64,000 bases of DNA from a virus. Below are positions 1 to 8,970 of the stretch, one piece after another. Made by a program: the position numbers and the translations under genes. Where the stretch lies: positions 1 to 64,000 of the IMG/VR virus record IMGVR_UViG_3300044949_001773; one strand, given 5' to 3'. Under the pieces are notes generated by a model. That model was not told where the DNA came from and did not search any database. It saw only the letters and a list, made by a program, of their open reading frames with translations. Position 1 is the stretch's first letter; each line of letters opens with the position of its first letter.

Positions 1-671
1 TTTCTATGTTTAATGATAAGAAAAAAGTAGTATTCTTTGATGAGTTTGATGGGACAACTAATGATGTGATGCTTTGTCTTCGTGGAGTGATTGAGCAACT
101 TCACAATAATGTATGCTTTATTTTTACCTGCAATAATCTTAATAAAATTATTGAACCAATTCAATCAAGGTGTGTTGTTCTTAAATATACTCCCATTCCA
201 AAGAATGAAAAACCTGAGTTGATGGTATCTATTTTTAATAGAATGTCTCACATTCTTGACGAGGAAAATATTGAATATGATAAAAAAGTTGTAGCAGAAC
301 TTATCAAAAACTATTTTCCAGATACAAGGCAACTACTCAATACTCTTCAAAGGTATTCTACAGGGGGAAAAATTGACTCTGGAATTCTTGCTACGTTCTC
401 TGATGTATCTGTAAATGAACTCATTAAAAACCTTAAAGAGAAAAACTTCACTGAAGTACGAAAGTGGGTGGTCTCCAACTTGGACAACGATTCTTCTGTC
501 ATTTTGCGCAGGGTTTATGACTCCCTTTATGATCATCTTGTCCCCTCTACTATCCCTTCTGCCGTTCTTATTATTGCTAAGTATCAATACCAAATTGCGT
601 TTGTTGCTGATCAGGAAATTAACCTCTTAGCAGCATTGACTGAAATTATGTGTGAGTGTGAGTTTCAATGA
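1..671 (+). CDS. 44: Sliding clamp loader large subunit gp44 (5' end cut off)
   Basis: AAA+ ATPase that, with gp62, loads the sliding clamp at primer-template junctions. The reading frame is already open at base 3, so the N-terminal part with the Walker A motif lies outside the window. Visible are the Walker B box (VVFFDEFDG), the sensor 1 region (FIFTCNN) and an SRC-type motif (IQSRCVVLKY), followed by the helical collar domain. The stop codon overlaps the next start (ATGA). Identification as gp44 rests on these motifs plus the gp62-regA-gp43 neighbours. Confidence 0.93.
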   Translation, partial: SMFNDKKKVVFFDEFDGTTNDVMLCLRGVIEQLHNNVCFIFTCNNLNKIIEPIQSRCVVLKYTPIPKNEKPELMVSIFNRMSHILDEENIEYDKKVVAELIKNYFPDTRQLLNTLQRYSTGGKIDSGILATFSDVSVNELIKNLKEKNFTEVRKWVVSNLDNDSSVILRRVYDSLYDHLVPSTIPSAVLIIAKYQYQIAFVADQEINLLAALTEIMCECEFQ

Positions 672-880
672 ATCCTTATAAAATTGATTATAAATCCCTT
701 AAAGAATATCCTATAAAAACTACTCCAGAAAACGTGAAAGAAGCAAATGAAGGTCTTTTTCGTGCTAAAATGACTCTTCCCGCAGCTGCCAAGCATTGTG
801 GTATGACTCAAAAAGAAATGAAATTGACTTTTTTTGAATACTTAAAATATCATAAACCAGACTATACTATTGGATCTTAA
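668..880 (+). CDS. Small conserved protein between gp44 and gp62
   Basis: A 70-residue basic protein whose start overlaps the gp44 stop, so it is probably translationally coupled. Residues 35-60 (AAAKHCGMTQKEMKLTFFEY) look like a short helix-turn-helix, but this is an inference. Function is unknown. Its place inside the clamp loader operon suggests a replication or regulatory accessory role. Confidence 0.75.
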   Translation: MNPYKIDYKSLKEYPIKTTPENVKEANEGLFRAKMTLPAAAKHCGMTQKEMKLTFFEYLKYHKPDYTIGS

Positions 881-886
881 TTGAAT

Positions 887-1255
887 ATGGAATTAAAAGA
901 CTGGTTAAATTCAATTAATTTTACAAAGGAAGATTGTTCAGAAAATATCAAAGATTATCCTCCATTTATTATTAATAAGTGTTTATCTGCGCATATTGAT
1001 TGTTTAATATTCTCAAATGAAATGAATATGAATCATCATATAGATAAAGACATGCAATATTCGTTTTATATAAATACAATTAGGAAAAAGAAGAGATTTT
1101 CTCCTTGGATCCGTAAAGATAAGGTCGCAGATTTGGAATGCGTTAAAAAATATTATGGATATAGTAATGAAAAGGCATTACAAGCTCTAAAAATTTTATC
1201 AAAAGAACAAATTAAATTTATTAAAGACAAACTTGATATTGGAGGATTAACATGA
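887..1255 (+). CDS. 62: Clamp loader small subunit gp62
   Basis: Small, non-ATPase subunit of the clamp loader. The 122-residue product is shorter than T4 gp62 but has the pattern I associate with cyanophage gp62: an N-terminal MELKDWLNSINF segment and a C-terminal block with RFSPWIRKDKVADL and YYGYSNEKALQALKILS. An in-frame TTG lies at 881, but the ATG at 887 fits the family start better. The last bases overlap regA. Confidence 0.85.
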   Translation: MELKDWLNSINFTKEDCSENIKDYPPFIINKCLSAHIDCLIFSNEMNMNHHIDKDMQYSFYINTIRKKKRFSPWIRKDKVADLECVKKYYGYSNEKALQALKILSKEQIKFIKDKLDIGGLT

Positions 1256-1692
1256 CTACTACGGTAGAACCTGAAGTGCATTGGTCACAAGATCAGATGG
1301 TTGAGGTGATTCTCAATGAACCTGATGATTTTTTGAAAGTTCGTGAGACTTTAACACGGATCGGGGTCGCTTCTAGAAAAGAAAAAAAATTATATCAATC
1401 TTGTCATATTCTTCATAAGCAAGGTAGATATTTCATTGTCCATTTTAAAGAACTTTTTGCTCTTGATGGAAAACACGCAAATCTGACCGTCAACGATGTT
1501 CAGCGCAGGAATAGAATTATCAGGCTTCTAGTTGATTGGGGATTGATTACTCTTGTTAATAATGATGAAGCCACTGATATTGCCCCATTAAATCAAATTA
1601 AAGTTATATCCTATAAAGATAAAGGTGATTGGGTGCTTGAGCAAAAGTATAATATTGGCAAAAAGGGGAAAGCAGTTCAGAAAGAAGAATGA
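1252..1692 (+). CDS. regA: RegA translational repressor of early genes
   Basis: RNA-binding protein that blocks translation of early mRNAs at their start sites. The 146-residue product aligns by eye with T4 RegA: PDDFLKVRETLTRIGVAS, LYQSCHILHKQGRYFIVHFKELF, LLVDWGLITLV and IKVISYKDKGDWVLEQKY, ending in YNIGKKG. It carries about ten extra residues at the N-terminus and a short charged tail. ATGA overlap with gp62 indicates coupled translation. Confidence 0.95.
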   Translation: MTTTVEPEVHWSQDQMVEVILNEPDDFLKVRETLTRIGVASRKEKKLYQSCHILHKQGRYFIVHFKELFALDGKHANLTVNDVQRRNRIIRLLVDWGLITLVNNDEATDIAPLNQIKVISYKDKGDWVLEQKYNIGKKGKAVQKEE

Positions 1693-1744
1693 ATAAATAA
1701 GTATGAGACTTTCGTGCGGTCTCTACAAAAGTTCGGAACACCCT

Positions 1745-1780
1745 AAAAAGAGGTTCGGTTTTTACCGTTCCTCTTTTTTT
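1745..1780 (+). terminator. Rho-independent terminator after regA
   Basis: An imperfect hairpin (AAAGAGG...CCTCTTT with an inner cggt/accg pairing) runs directly into a T7-8 tract. It closes the clamp loader-regA transcription unit. Confidence 0.75.
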
Positions 1781-1855
1781 CGTTTCTTGTATAATTAGTA
1801 TTGGATGCCGAAAGGGTCCACACAATACAAACTCGCTTTTAAAGGAGCTACAATA

Positions 1856-2290
1856 ATGACTAACCTAATGAAATATCAAGCTGCGGATCTTCCTGCTTTG
1901 CTGGAAAGAATTAATCGCAACACGATTGGTATGGATGAGTATTTTGATCGTATTTTTAAAATTCACGAAACAACTTCCAATTATCCTCCATATAACTTAG
2001 TTCAGGTAAGTAATGTAGAATCTAGACTTGAACTTGCACTTGCGGGATTTAAGAAAAAGGAGGTTTATGTCTATACGCAAGATGGAAAATTATATGTTGA
2101 AGGACAAAAGGATGATAAAGAATCTGATGCCAACTACGTCCATAAGGGATTGGCTAAACGATCTTTCAAGAGAGCATGGACAATGGCAGATGATACCGAA
2201 GTATCAGATGTATCCTTTGAAGATGGACTCCTCTCTATCAACTTGAAAAAAATTGTTCCTGACCATCATAAGCGTAAAGATTACTTATAA
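1856..2290 (+). CDS. hsp20: Small heat shock protein (Hsp20)
   Basis: An alpha-crystallin-type chaperone of 144 residues, common in T4-like cyanophages. The central beta-sandwich is visible (YNLVQVSNVESRLELALAGF, KLYVEGQKDD, KRSFKRAWTM) and ends in the GLLSINLKK strand. The start at 1856 is chosen because AAAGGAG precedes it at the right distance; a longer frame begins at 1805 without a good ribosome site. A TATAAT box at 1790-1795 may be its promoter -10. The gene stands alone between two terminators. Confidence 0.9.
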   Translation: MTNLMKYQAADLPALLERINRNTIGMDEYFDRIFKIHETTSNYPPYNLVQVSNVESRLELALAGFKKKEVYVYTQDGKLYVEGQKDDKESDANYVHKGLAKRSFKRAWTMADDTEVSDVSFEDGLLSINLKKIVPDHHKRKDYL

Positions 2291-2315
2291 ATATAATTGA
2301 ATATCGTCGGCGCAT

Positions 2316-2357
2316 GAGGAGCACCTGGCAAAATCCAGGTTGACTCCTCCTTTTTTT
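2316..2357 (+). terminator. Strong terminator after hsp20
   Basis: Nested stems GAGGAG/CTCCTC and ACCTGG/CCAGGT with a CAAAAT loop, followed by T7. A TATAAATA late-promoter box (2286-2293) lies just before it, so a late transcript starting there would stop almost at once. Confidence 0.85.
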
Positions 2358-2394
2358 ATGATAGAATATAGATTGAAGTAGTGTGTTGATTTAA

Positions 2395-2691
2395 ATGGCC
2401 ATAAAACTGATTAAATTGAAAAGTGGAGAAGACATTATAACAAATATTGAAGAGATGGTTATTGAAGACAAGACTGTAGGGTATTTTCTAACAAAACCAT
2501 GTTCAATAAAATTAAAAGAATATAATGATGAATCTGGTGAAAGGAAAGGTTATAAAATCCAATTATTTACATGGGTCCCTTTATCTAAAGATGAGGTTAT
2601 TCCAATTCCTTTGGATTGGACCATCACCATTGTTACTCCTGTAGAAGAGTTGCTAGAAATGTATACAAAAGACGTTCTTAAAAAGTCATGA
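2395..2691 (+). CDS. Sm-like small protein, paralogue A
   Basis: A 98-residue protein opening MAIKLIKLKSGEDIITNIEE, a strand pattern typical of small phage proteins with an Sm/Lsm-like barrel. It ends in a helix (VEELLEMYTKDVL). The next gene has the same layout, with the P-x-x-x-L-L-E-x-Y ending in common, so the two look like tandem duplicates. Just upstream of the DNA polymerase; function unknown. Confidence 0.8.
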   Translation: MAIKLIKLKSGEDIITNIEEMVIEDKTVGYFLTKPCSIKLKEYNDESGERKGYKIQLFTWVPLSKDEVIPIPLDWTITIVTPVEELLEMYTKDVLKKS

Positions 2692-2957
2692 TAAAAATTA
2701 TACTGTTAGTAAATAACATGTTACTGATATCTGGAATAGAAGAAATTCCCTCAGAACTTGGAGAGCCAGATTGTAAGTTAGTTAAACCATATTTGATAAA
2801 GTCTCCTCAAATTGAAGGATTGTCAAAAGTTTTAGAGCCATTCTTGATTGGCGTTACTGAGCAAGATTCTTTTATGATTAGTTCGGATAAAATCTTAACA
2901 TTATCCGAACCTACCACAACACTTCTTGAAAAATACCAAACTTTTACTAAAGAATGA
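2688..2957 (+). CDS. Sm-like small protein, paralogue B
   Basis: An 89-residue product overlapping the previous and following genes by 4 bp (ATGA). It repeats the plan of the upstream protein: a hydrophobic strand with SGIEEIPSE, a KPYLI strand, an IGVTEQDSFMIS hairpin and the TTLLEKYQ final helix. Function unknown; coupled to gp43. Confidence 0.8.
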   Translation: MIKIILLVNNMLLISGIEEIPSELGEPDCKLVKPYLIKSPQIEGLSKVLEPFLIGVTEQDSFMISSDKILTLSEPTTTLLEKYQTFTKE

Positions 2958-5449
2958 AATTTTATACAAATATCCAAATGATCGGAAATAAGTTTCTGGT
3001 TCGTGGTTATGACAATGGAAAACATGTAATGTTTAAGGATGAATTTTATCCAACACTTTATGTAAAATCTAATAAAGAAACAAAATATAAAAATCTTGAA
3101 GGAGATTTTGTAGAAGAAATAAAACCAGGAACTGTAACTGATTGTAGGGAGTTTTATAAAAAATATGAAAATGTTGATGGGTTTGAAATATATGGAAATG
3201 AAAGATATATTTACCAATACATATCCGAAAAATATCCAGAAGATGAAATTAAGTTTGATATTTCCAAAATCAAATTAGTTACTCTTGATATTGAGGTTGC
3301 TTCAGAAAATGGATTTCCAGATCCGAAGAATTGTGATGAAGAGATTCTTTTGATCTCGATTCAAGATTATACTACTAAAGAAATCATCACTTGGGGGGTA
3401 AAACCATTTGCTAACAAACAAAAAAATGTTAAATATATTCTTTGCGATTCGGAATATCATCTTTTAAACTGTTTTTTGAGTTATTGGGAAAATAATATTC
3501 CGGAAGTAGTCACAGGATGGAATATTCAATTTTATGATATACCTTATATTTGTGGGAGATTGGCTAGAGTTCTTGGTGAAAAAAGAATGAAGAGTTTCTC
3601 TCCTTGGGGATTAGTTACTCAGAAAGAAATTTTTCTCAATAACCGAAATCAAATTTGTTTTGATGTTGGTGGAATCACCCAACTGGATTATTTGGATTTG
3701 TATAAGAAATTTACATATACTGCCCAAGAATCTTATAGACTTGATCATATTGCATCTGTTGAACTTGGTCAGAAAAAATTAGATCACAGCGAATTTGATA
3801 CATTTAAAGATTTTTATTCCAAAGGTTGGCAAAAGTTTGTTGAATATAATATTATTGACGTTGAACTTGTTGACCGTCTAGAGGATAAAATGAAATTGAT
3901 TGAATTGGCAATTACTATGGCATATGACGCCAAAGTTAATTATGCCGATGTATTCTATCAAGTTCGCATGTGGGATACTATCATTTACAATTATTTGAAA
4001 GGCAAAAATATAGTCATTCCCCCAAAAGTAGATTCTTCAAAAGATGAAAAATATGCTGGAGCTTATGTAAAAGAACCTATTCCAGGACGTTATGATTGGG
4101 TTGTTAGTTTTGACTTAAATTCTTTGTATCCTCATTTGATTATGCAGTACAATATAAGTCCCGAAACTCTTTTAGAAAAAAGACATCCGACTATTAATGT
4201 AAGTAAAATTCTTAATAAAGAACTTTCCTTTGAAGATTATATCAATAATTCGATATGTGCTAATGGGGCAATGTATCGTAAAGATGTGCGTGGATTTTTG
4301 CCAGAGTTGATGGAAAAGATTTACAATGAACGTGTTATTTTTAAGAAGAAAATGCTTGCGGCTGAGCAAGAATATGAGAAAACAAAAAACAAAGAGTTGA
4401 TTAAAGAGATTTCGCGCTGTAATAATATTCAAATGGCACGTAAAATTCAACTTAACTCTGCTTATGGTGCTATTGGTAATCAATATTTTCGTTACTATAA
4501 ACTTGCGAATGCTGAGGCGATTACTCTTTCTGGCCAAGTATCAATTCAGTGGATTATGAATAAGATGAATTCTTATTTTAATAAAATTCTTAAGAGTGGA
4601 GACGTTGATTATGTTATTGCTTCAGACACTGATTCTCTTTATATTAATATGGGTCCTTTGGTTGAAACTATATTCAAAGGCAGAGAGAAAACTACTCAAA
4701 GCATTGTTTCGTTCCTTGATAAGATCTGTTCGGTGGAACTTGAAAAGTATATTGAAAGTTCTTACAAAGAATTGGCTGAGTATGTAAACGCATATGCTCA
4801 GAAAATGGTAATGAAAAGGGAATGTATTGCTGAACGTGGTATATGGACTGCGAAAAAGAGATACATTCTAAGTGTGTGGGATAGTGAGGGTGTTCGTTAT
4901 GAAGAGGCTAAACTAAAAATTAAAGGTATTGAGGCGATTAAATCATCCACTCCAGCACCATGTCGTAAAATGTTAAAAGAATCATTTAAAATTATGATGA
5001 GTGGGAGCGAAGATGACATGATTAATTTTATTGAATCGTGTCGTAAGGAATTTAAAAATCTTTCCCCAGAGGAAATTGCGTTTCCGAGAACAGTTTCCGA
5101 TGTTCAAAAATATTATTCGTCTTCTACAATATACAAAAAATCAACACCAATCCATGTTCGTGGAGCATTACTATTCAATCATTATATAAAAAATAATAAA
5201 TTGAATAGTAAATACTCACTAATTCAGAATGGGGAAAAGATTAAATTTGTTTTTTTGAAAACGCCAAATATTATTCACGAAAACATTATTTCCTTTATTC
5301 AAGAATTTCCAAAAGAACTTTCCCTTGACAAATACCTAGATTATGATTTACAATTTGAGAAAGCCTTTTTGGAACCCTTGAAAATTATTTTGGATTGTAT
5401 TAATTGGAATGTGGAAAAAACAACAAGCCTTGATTCATTTTTTCTATGA
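2954..5449 (+). CDS. 43: DNA polymerase gp43 (family B)
   Basis: Replicative polymerase with 3'-5' proofreading, 831 residues. Exonuclease motifs: LVTLDIEVASENG near residue 112 (D and E ligands) and VTGWNIQFYDIPYI near 182. Polymerase motifs: A DLNSLYPHLIM near 385, B KIQLNSAYGAIGNQ near 497, and C ASDTDSLYINM near 555 with the catalytic aspartates. The protein is complete, with no intein or split gene. It ends in a short hydrophobic LDSFFL tail suited to clamp binding (inference). Confidence 0.98.
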   Translation: MKFYTNIQMIGNKFLVRGYDNGKHVMFKDEFYPTLYVKSNKETKYKNLEGDFVEEIKPGTVTDCREFYKKYENVDGFEIYGNERYIYQYISEKYPEDEIKFDISKIKLVTLDIEVASENGFPDPKNCDEEILLISIQDYTTKEIITWGVKPFANKQKNVKYILCDSEYHLLNCFLSYWENNIPEVVTGWNIQFYDIPYICGRLARVLGEKRMKSFSPWGLVTQKEIFLNNRNQICFDVGGITQLDYLDLYKKFTYTAQESYRLDHIASVELGQKKLDHSEFDTFKDFYSKGWQKFVEYNIIDVELVDRLEDKMKLIELAITMAYDAKVNYADVFYQVRMWDTIIYNYLKGKNIVIPPKVDSSKDEKYAGAYVKEPIPGRYDWVVSFDLNSLYPHLIMQYNISPETLLEKRHPTINVSKILNKELSFEDYINNSICANGAMYRKDVRGFLPELMEKIYNERVIFKKKMLAAEQEYEKTKNKELIKEISRCNNIQMARKIQLNSAYGAIGNQYFRYYKLANAEAITLSGQVSIQWIMNKMNSYFNKILKSGDVDYVIASDTDSLYINMGPLVETIFKGREKTTQSIVSFLDKICSVELEKYIESSYKELAEYVNAYAQKMVMKRECIAERGIWTAKKRYILSVWDSEGVRYEEAKLKIKGIEAIKSSTPAPCRKMLKESFKIMMSGSEDDMINFIESCRKEFKNLSPEEIAFPRTVSDVQKYYSSSTIYKKSTPIHVRGALLFNHYIKNNKLNSKYSLIQNGEKIKFVFLKTPNIIHENIISFIQEFPKELSLDKYLDYDLQFEKAFLEPLKIILDCINWNVEKTTSLDSFFL

Positions 5450-5574
5450 TAAATTTACCAATAACTCTTAACGAATTGGACAAAATACTTTTTGCCTTAA
5501 AATATACTCAACCGAGCTTATATGCCAAGCTTTGGGCTTATAAAATAAACACTTTAACTGGAGATGAAAAATAA
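5446..5574 (+). CDS. 42-residue protein between gp43 and uvsX
   Basis: Starts with ATGA overlapping the gp43 stop and ends with TAATG overlapping the uvsX start, which strongly argues that it is translated. The product begins MINLPITLNELDKILFALKY and ends KINTLTGDEK. Function unknown. Confidence 0.75.
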   Translation: MINLPITLNELDKILFALKYTQPSLYAKLWAYKINTLTGDEK

Positions 5575-6590
5575 TGGATTTTCTTAAAGATATTGTAAAG
5601 GAAATAGGTGACGATTATACTAAATTAGCATCAGACATTGACGAAACAGAAACTTATGTTGATACGGGTTCATACATTTTTAATGCACTGGTCTCAGGTA
5701 GTATATTTGGCGGTGTATCTGGGAATAAGATTACTGCTATTGCTGGAGAGTCTTCTACTGGAAAGACTTTTTTCTCTCTCGCCGTGGTTAAGAACTTTCT
5801 TGATACTAATCCCGATGGTTACTGTCTCTACTTTGACACTGAGGCTGCTATCACTAAATCTCTTTTAGAAAGTCGTGGAGTTGACACATCTCGCTTAGTT
5901 GTTGTTAATGTTGTAACTATTGAAGATTTTCGTGGCAAGGCTCTTAAGGCAGTTGATATTTATCTTAAAAAACCTGTGGAGGAGCGCAAACCATGCATGT
6001 TTGTGCTAGACTCTTTAGGAATGCTTTCTACCGAAAAGGAAATTACTGATGCACTAAATGATAAGCAAGTTCGTGATATGACTAAATCTCAACTTGTTAA
6101 AGGTGCATTCCGAATGCTCACTCTTAAACTAGGTCAAGCAAATATCCCAATGATAGTTACTAATCATGTATATCAAGTTATTGGTTCATATGTTCCTACG
6201 CAAGAAATGGGTGGTGGGAGTGGCCTCAAGTATGCTGCTTCTAGTATTATTAGTCTTGGAAAGAAAAAAGAAAAAGATGGAACAGAAGTCATTGGAAATA
6301 TTATTAAGGCAAAGAGTCTCAAGTCGCGTTTAAGCAAAGAAAATAAAGAAGTTGAAGTTCGTTTGTATTATGATGAAAGGGGACTTGATAGATATTATGG
6401 ATTATTGGAACTTGGAGAGCTAGGTGGTCTTTGGAAGAATGTTGCCGGTCGTTATGAAATAAATGGAAAGAAAATTTATGGAAAACAAATCTTAGCAAAC
6501 CCTGAAGAATATTTTACGGAAGATATAATGCAAAAACTTGATGAAATTGCTAAAAAAGAGTTTTCTTATGGGTTAAAAAATGATAAATAA
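5574..6590 (+). CDS. uvsX: UvsX RecA-like recombinase
   Basis: Strand-exchange ATPase for recombination-dependent replication and repair, 338 residues. Walker A is GESSTGKTF (about residues 60-68), Walker B is CMFVLDSLGM (about 141-150), and the L2 region follows TNHVYQ. Length is slightly below T4 UvsX. Translationally coupled to the preceding mini-ORF by TAATG. Confidence 0.96.
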   Translation: MDFLKDIVKEIGDDYTKLASDIDETETYVDTGSYIFNALVSGSIFGGVSGNKITAIAGESSTGKTFFSLAVVKNFLDTNPDGYCLYFDTEAAITKSLLESRGVDTSRLVVVNVVTIEDFRGKALKAVDIYLKKPVEERKPCMFVLDSLGMLSTEKEITDALNDKQVRDMTKSQLVKGAFRMLTLKLGQANIPMIVTNHVYQVIGSYVPTQEMGGGSGLKYAASSIISLGKKKEKDGTEVIGNIIKAKSLKSRLSKENKEVEVRLYYDERGLDRYYGLLELGELGGLWKNVAGRYEINGKKIYGKQILANPEEYFTEDIMQKLDEIAKKEFSYGLKNDK

Positions 6591-6611
6591 GTATGGTTAA
6601 TAACCATACTT
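6582..6611 (+). promoter_or_regulatory. Late promoter box and perfect hairpin before the HNH gene
   Basis: GATAAATA (6582-6589) resembles the cyanophage late box. It runs into a near-perfect palindrome: 11-bp arms AAGTATGGTTA/TAACCATACTT with a single central base, 6589-6611. The hairpin ends three bases before the HNH start codon and has no T-run, so it is not a terminator. It could mask the start of translation in read-through mRNA, as described for hairpins in front of T4 homing endonuclease genes. Confidence 0.6.
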
Positions 6612-6614
6612 AAA

Positions 6615-7175
6615 ATGTTTGTAGATATACACCATATAATTCCAAAATATGAGGGTGGAACTGATCATCCATCTAACTTAGTAAAACTTCCTAGACGACT
6701 TCACCAAGAAGTTCATCATCGCCGTTGGCTTGTATATAATACAATTTCAGATTTGTATGCTTTTCAACTTCTTGGAGGAAATTTGACTGATGATGAGTTG
6801 TCTACAATATATGAGGATCAGGTTAAACGATGTAAAAGAGATCAAAAAAAGCTTACAGCTGCTAGACTAAACTCTGATAAATGGAGGCAATCTCATCAAA
6901 CTGAAGAATATAGACAGCGGAAAAGGGAGCAAAGTATTCTTTTAAATAAACTTGGAAAAATTAATTCTAAAGAAACTTCTAAACTTATAAGTGAAAGAAA
7001 AAAAGCGGTTAAAAATTATAATTCTAAGTATATTTTTGTTTATGGTAAAATATGGGAAGATGCTGTAAAATGTGTAGGAGCTGGAGAATCTATGGGATTG
7101 ACCGTAAGACAATTGAGATATAGGGCAAAAAATAAAAATTATCCAGACATATATTACATTGAACGTGAGGATTAA
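6615..7175 (+). CDS. HNH homing endonuclease, free-standing
   Basis: A 186-residue protein with the HNH core at its very N-terminus: DIHHIIPKYEGGTDHPSNLVKLPRRLH, then HQEVHH. The middle is a charged region (KWRQSHQTEEYRQRKREQS) typical of DNA-contacting modules of phage HNH enzymes. The C-terminus (GESMGLTVRQLRYRAKNKN) resembles a small NUMOD-like helix-turn-helix. It is inserted between uvsX and gp41, which are usually close together. It probably cuts the same site in phages that lack it. Confidence 0.85.
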   Translation: MFVDIHHIIPKYEGGTDHPSNLVKLPRRLHQEVHHRRWLVYNTISDLYAFQLLGGNLTDDELSTIYEDQVKRCKRDQKKLTAARLNSDKWRQSHQTEEYRQRKREQSILLNKLGKINSKETSKLISERKKAVKNYNSKYIFVYGKIWEDAVKCVGAGESMGLTVRQLRYRAKNKNYPDIYYIERED

Positions 7176-7177
7176 TT

Positions 7178-8551
7178 ATGGAGAAAGTTGAGTTTCTAAT
7201 TCTTAGAAACCTATTACATGATGAAGAATATTTAAGAAAAGTATTGCCATTCATTAAAAATGAATATTTTGAAGATTCTGACCAAAAAATAGTATTTGAA
7301 GAAATTTCAAAGTTTGTATTGGAATATAATAATATTCCTACTAAAGAAATATTATGTATTGAAATTGAAAAAAGAGTAGACATAAATGAAGATCAATTTA
7401 AAAAATTAATTCATTTAGTATCACATCTTGAAAGTATTGTAGTAGAAAAGAAGTGGTTATTGGATACTACAGAAAAATGGTGTCGTGATCGTGCCATTTA
7501 TCTGGCACTCATGGAATCTATTCATATTGCTGATGGTGATGATAAAAAATCACCAGATGCTATTCCTTCAATACTTCAAGATGCTCTTTCAGTAAGTTTT
7601 GATAATCATGTGGGTCATGATTATCTTGGGGATTATGAAAAACGTTATGAATCGTATCACAAAAAGGAAGAAAAAATTGAATTTGATCTTGAATACTTTA
7701 ACAAAATCACGAAAGGTGGTCTCCCTAACAAAACTCTTAACATCGCTCTTGCTGGTACGGGTGTCGGCAAGTCTTTATTCATGTGCCATGTGGCTAGCTC
7801 CGTCTTGCTCCAAGGGAGGAACGTTCTGTACATTACGTTGGAAATGGCAGAAGAACGTATTGCTGAAAGAATTGACGCAAATCTCTTAAATGTTCCAATT
7901 CAAGAGATTGTTGATCTGCCAAAACAAATGTTTGAAAACAAAGTAACAAACTTGGCAAAGAAAACTCAAGGAACTTTAATTATTAAAGAATATCCAACTG
8001 CTTCGGCGCATTCTGGGCACTTCAAATCTCTTCTTAATGAACTTTCTCTTAAAAAGTCATTTAAACCGGATATCATCTTTATCGACTATTTGAACATTTG
8101 TGCTTCCAGTAGGTATAAGGGAAATAGTAGTATTAACTCTTATACTTTTGTAAAGGCAATTGCCGAAGAACTTCGTGGACTTGCAGTGGAGTTTAATGTT
8201 CCTATTGTAAGTGCTACTCAGACAACTCGTTCTGGATATGGTTCTTCTGATGTGGAACTGACTGATACCTCGGAATCATTTGGTCTTCCTGCGACTGCTG
8301 ACCTAATGTTTGCTCTGATTTCTACGGAAGAACTTGAAGGACTTGGACAGATTCTTGTTAAACAACTTAAGAATCGTTATAATGACCCTACCATTCATAA
8401 GCGTTTTGTGATTGGTATTGATCGTGCTAAAATGCGTCTTTATGATTGCGAACAATCTGCTCAACAGGATATCCTTGACAACGGGAAAGATGAAGAGTAT
8501 GATTACGAAGAAAAGAAACCTAAAAAAACATTTGAGGGATTTAAATTCTGA
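7178..8551 (+). CDS. 41: Replicative DNA helicase gp41 (DnaB-like)
   Basis: Hexameric 5'-3' helicase of the primosome, 457 residues. N-terminal helical domain up to about residue 150. RecA-like motor with Walker A GTGVGKS near residue 193, LYITLEMAEERIAERI (motif H1a region), Walker B DIIFIDYLNI near 303, and PIVSATQTTRSG (H3). Acts with primase gp61 and loader gp59, both in this window. The end overlaps the next start by one base. Confidence 0.97.
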   Translation: MEKVEFLILRNLLHDEEYLRKVLPFIKNEYFEDSDQKIVFEEISKFVLEYNNIPTKEILCIEIEKRVDINEDQFKKLIHLVSHLESIVVEKKWLLDTTEKWCRDRAIYLALMESIHIADGDDKKSPDAIPSILQDALSVSFDNHVGHDYLGDYEKRYESYHKKEEKIEFDLEYFNKITKGGLPNKTLNIALAGTGVGKSLFMCHVASSVLLQGRNVLYITLEMAEERIAERIDANLLNVPIQEIVDLPKQMFENKVTNLAKKTQGTLIIKEYPTASAHSGHFKSLLNELSLKKSFKPDIIFIDYLNICASSRYKGNSSINSYTFVKAIAEELRGLAVEFNVPIVSATQTTRSGYGSSDVELTDTSESFGLPATADLMFALISTEELEGLGQILVKQLKNRYNDPTIHKRFVIGIDRAKMRLYDCEQSAQQDILDNGKDEEYDYEEKKPKKTFEGFKF

Positions 8552-8970
8552 TGACTGATAAAAAAGTAATTGATTCTGACAAATACATTGATTTTGTTCG
8601 TCAAACTACAAGCCCAGCAAGTAGCGATTTTGCTCAACTTCTTTCAAGAATGACTGAACTTGAAGCTCAACATGATGCCGATGTTCCTCGTCTTTTGACT
8701 GCTGCTCTTGGTATGAGTGCTGAAGCTGGGGAGTTTACTGAGGTGGTAAAAAAGATTATTCTCCAAGGTAAGCCTTATACTGAAGAAAATGTATTTCATA
8801 TGAAGCGTGAGCTTGGTGATATTTGTTGGTATATTGCTCAAGCTTGTATGGCACTTGGTACTAATTTCCGTGAAATTATGGAAATGAACTATGAGAAACT
8901 AAGTGCTCGTTACCCAGAGGGTGCATTTGATGTTTATCGTTCTGAAAATCGTGTGGAGGGAGATCTATGA
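8551..8970 (+). CDS. MazG-like NTP pyrophosphohydrolase
   Basis: A 139-residue all-alpha protein with the metal-binding pattern of MazG-type enzymes: LGMSAEAGEFTEVVKKI (ExxE) and KRELGDICWYIAQACMALG (ExxD). Such enzymes hydrolyse (d)NTPs or ppGpp-like nucleotides. It differs from the better known cyanophage MazG and sits in the replication operon right after gp41, so dNTP pool control is a fair guess. Substrate not known. Confidence 0.75.
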   Translation: MTDKKVIDSDKYIDFVRQTTSPASSDFAQLLSRMTELEAQHDADVPRLLTAALGMSAEAGEFTEVVKKIILQGKPYTEENVFHMKRELGDICWYIAQACMALGTNFREIMEMNYEKLSARYPEGAFDVYRSENRVEGDL

